Origin: Constantimarinum furrinae
GTDB taxonomy: Bacteria; Bacteroidota; Bacteroidia; Flavobacteriales; Flavobacteriaceae
DNA: 64,000 nt
Assembly (NCBI RefSeq): GCF_014295415.1
Contig: NZ_CP052909.1
Location: 868,001-932,000 of the forward strand
Direction of reading: 5' to 3'
In this document: piece by piece, positions 63,414 to 64,000 of the stretch
Position numbering within the stretch: the first letter of the stretch is position 1
How the letters are laid out: the number at the start of each line of letters is the position of its first letter
The notes under the pieces: model-generated
The model's input: the letters and a program-made list of their open reading frames with translations, nothing else
Databases searched by the model: none
Told to the model about the DNA's origin: nothing
Position numbers and translations under genes: made by a program

Positions 63414-63800
63414 ATGAAAATACTGAAAATATCAGCAAAAAAAATAGGTATGGGAATGGTTCTCATTGCCTTGCCTTTGCTTCAATCCTGTAAGGAGAAT
63501 ACAGATGAAAACAAAACCAATGGGGATACAACCCAGAAATCTACCATGGTGAAGGCAAATGAAGTAGTAAAATCTACAGATACAACAGCAACAGGAGCTT
63601 TAAATCCCGCCCACGGACAACCGGGGCACCGTTGTGATCTGCCTGTTGGGGCTCCTTTAACGGGAACTCCGGTGATCAACTCACAACAAACACCTGTATT
63701 GAATTCGGGTAGTACTCCTGCTACGGGTGATTTAAAAGTGAATCCCCCACACGGACAACCGGGACACCGCTGCGATATAAAAGTAGGTGATCCACTATAA
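63414..63800 (+). CDS. Lipoprotein with two HGQPGHRCD repeats
   Basis: A 128-residue lipoprotein. The signal peptide ends LLQSC with Cys at about 26, then a Thr/Lys-rich linker (about 27-58). Two copies of an 18-residue unit follow: NPAHGQPGHRCDLPVGAPL and NPPHGQPGHRCDIKVGDPL, separated by a TP-rich spacer (about 81-105). Each unit has two His, one Cys and one Asp, so metal or heme binding is plausible. I recognise this motif from Bacteroidota hypotheticals but know no function. Confidence 0.8.
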   Translation: MKILKISAKKIGMGMVLIALPLLQSCKENTDENKTNGDTTQKSTMVKANEVVKSTDTTATGALNPAHGQPGHRCDLPVGAPLTGTPVINSQQTPVLNSGSTPATGDLKVNPPHGQPGHRCDIKVGDPL

Positions 63801-63820
63801 GTACCAGATATTAGACAATA

Positions 63821-63857
63821 AAAAAGCCTCCCGCTTGTAATCGGGAGGCTTTTCTTT
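63821..63857. terminator. Terminator between convergent genes
   Basis: AAAAAGCCTCCCG pairs with CGGGAGGCTTTT across an 8-nt loop, with T-runs on the 3' side. It separates the lipoprotein from the T9SS cargo gene and can act on both strands. Confidence 0.9.
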
Positions 63858-63871
63858 TATACCTTATTAAA

Positions 63872-64000
63872 TTATTCCTTAATAAAGCGTTTAACGTATT
63901 TAGCGTTTTCAGTGTTTATCTGAATAATGTACGCGCCACTTTGAAGTGATGATACATCGACCATATTAGTAAAGTCGCCTTCACTAATCACCTGACCTAG
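63872..64000 (-). CDS. T9SS type A C-terminal sorting domain of a secreted protein (partial)
   Basis: Only the last 42 residues are in the window. They end in the typical sorting-domain pattern: MVDVSSLQSGAYIIQI followed by ENAKYVKRFIKE and the stop at 63872-63874. This domain directs proteins through the type IX secretion system to the surface or medium. The catalytic part lies outside the window. Confidence 0.85.
   Translation of the reverse strand, partial: LGQVISEGDFTNMVDVSSLQSGAYIIQINTENAKYVKRFIKE

Overview
The window is chromosomal DNA of a marine-type member of the Flavobacteriaceae (Bacteroidota). The evidence is Bacteroidota-style promoters (-7 element TAnnTTTG), almost no Shine-Dalgarno sequences, a type IX secretion C-terminal sorting domain at the right edge, proteins typical of the group (PA0069-type radical SAM protein, GIN-type head domain protein, CarboxypepD_reg-like domains, BNR/VPS10-like protein) and moderate to low GC. 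I found no transposase, integrase, phage gene or CRISPR array. It reads as core genome with one tRNA and a few unusual islands.

Layout. 1-3 kb: truncated patatin/POTRA outer-membrane protein and uvrC (minus). 3-7 kb: a compact plus-strand operon with two RimK-type ATP-grasp ligases flanking a retropepsin-like zinc protease, then an AstE/AspA-like deacylase and 5-formyl-THF cyclo-ligase. 7-9 kb: small membrane proteins and a histidine kinase. 9-14 kb (minus): ileS, a TraR/DksA-like gene, a GIN-like secreted protein and lspA. 14-24 kb: mixed housekeeping and envelope genes, including M28 and M13 peptidases and threonine dehydrogenase. 24 kb: tRNA-Asn beside a GC-rich foldable repeat-like element. 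24-29 kb: rseP, a SCO protein, and feoA-feoB plus a 52-aa FeoB-associated Cys-rich protein. 29-35 kb (minus): a metal-uptake operon with a DtxR/MntR regulator, outer-membrane protein, binding lipoprotein, ATPase and two permeases that both carry winged-helix-like tails. 35-48 kb: DjlA-like protein, bacilliredoxin, PlsC, a 1010-aa mosaic protein with a plug domain but no barrel, radical SAM protein, enoyl-CoA hydratase, NtrY-like kinase, HemJ-like protein, Asp-box repeat protein and MATE pump. 48-58 kb: the heme cluster hemH, AraC regulator, then hemA-C-D-E, a DUF6973 gene, an EI24 gene, hemF and hemB. 58-64 kb: DinB, CNNM/CBS protein, small secreted proteins, Ogt, a serine hydrolase, a 3'-5' exonuclease, a repeat lipoprotein and the C-terminal end of a T9SS cargo protein.

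How it fits together. Iron, manganese and heme metabolism dominate 24-58 kb. Ferrous iron import (FeoAB) and heme synthesis share a similar Fur-family-style palindrome: near-perfect at feoA, perfect between the AraC regulator and hemA. Apart from hemL, the heme pathway from glutamyl-tRNA to heme is complete if the HemJ-like protein is the protoporphyrinogen oxidase. HemF makes it an oxygen-using route. The best leads for undescribed biology are the dual-RimK operon, the winged-helix-tailed metal permeases with a period-7 repeat in the operon gap, the type 2 IleRS with the GXHH signature, the foldable element next to tRNA-Asn, the two unassigned genes inside the heme operon, and a recurring promoter-to-start spacing that suggests leaderless mRNAs.
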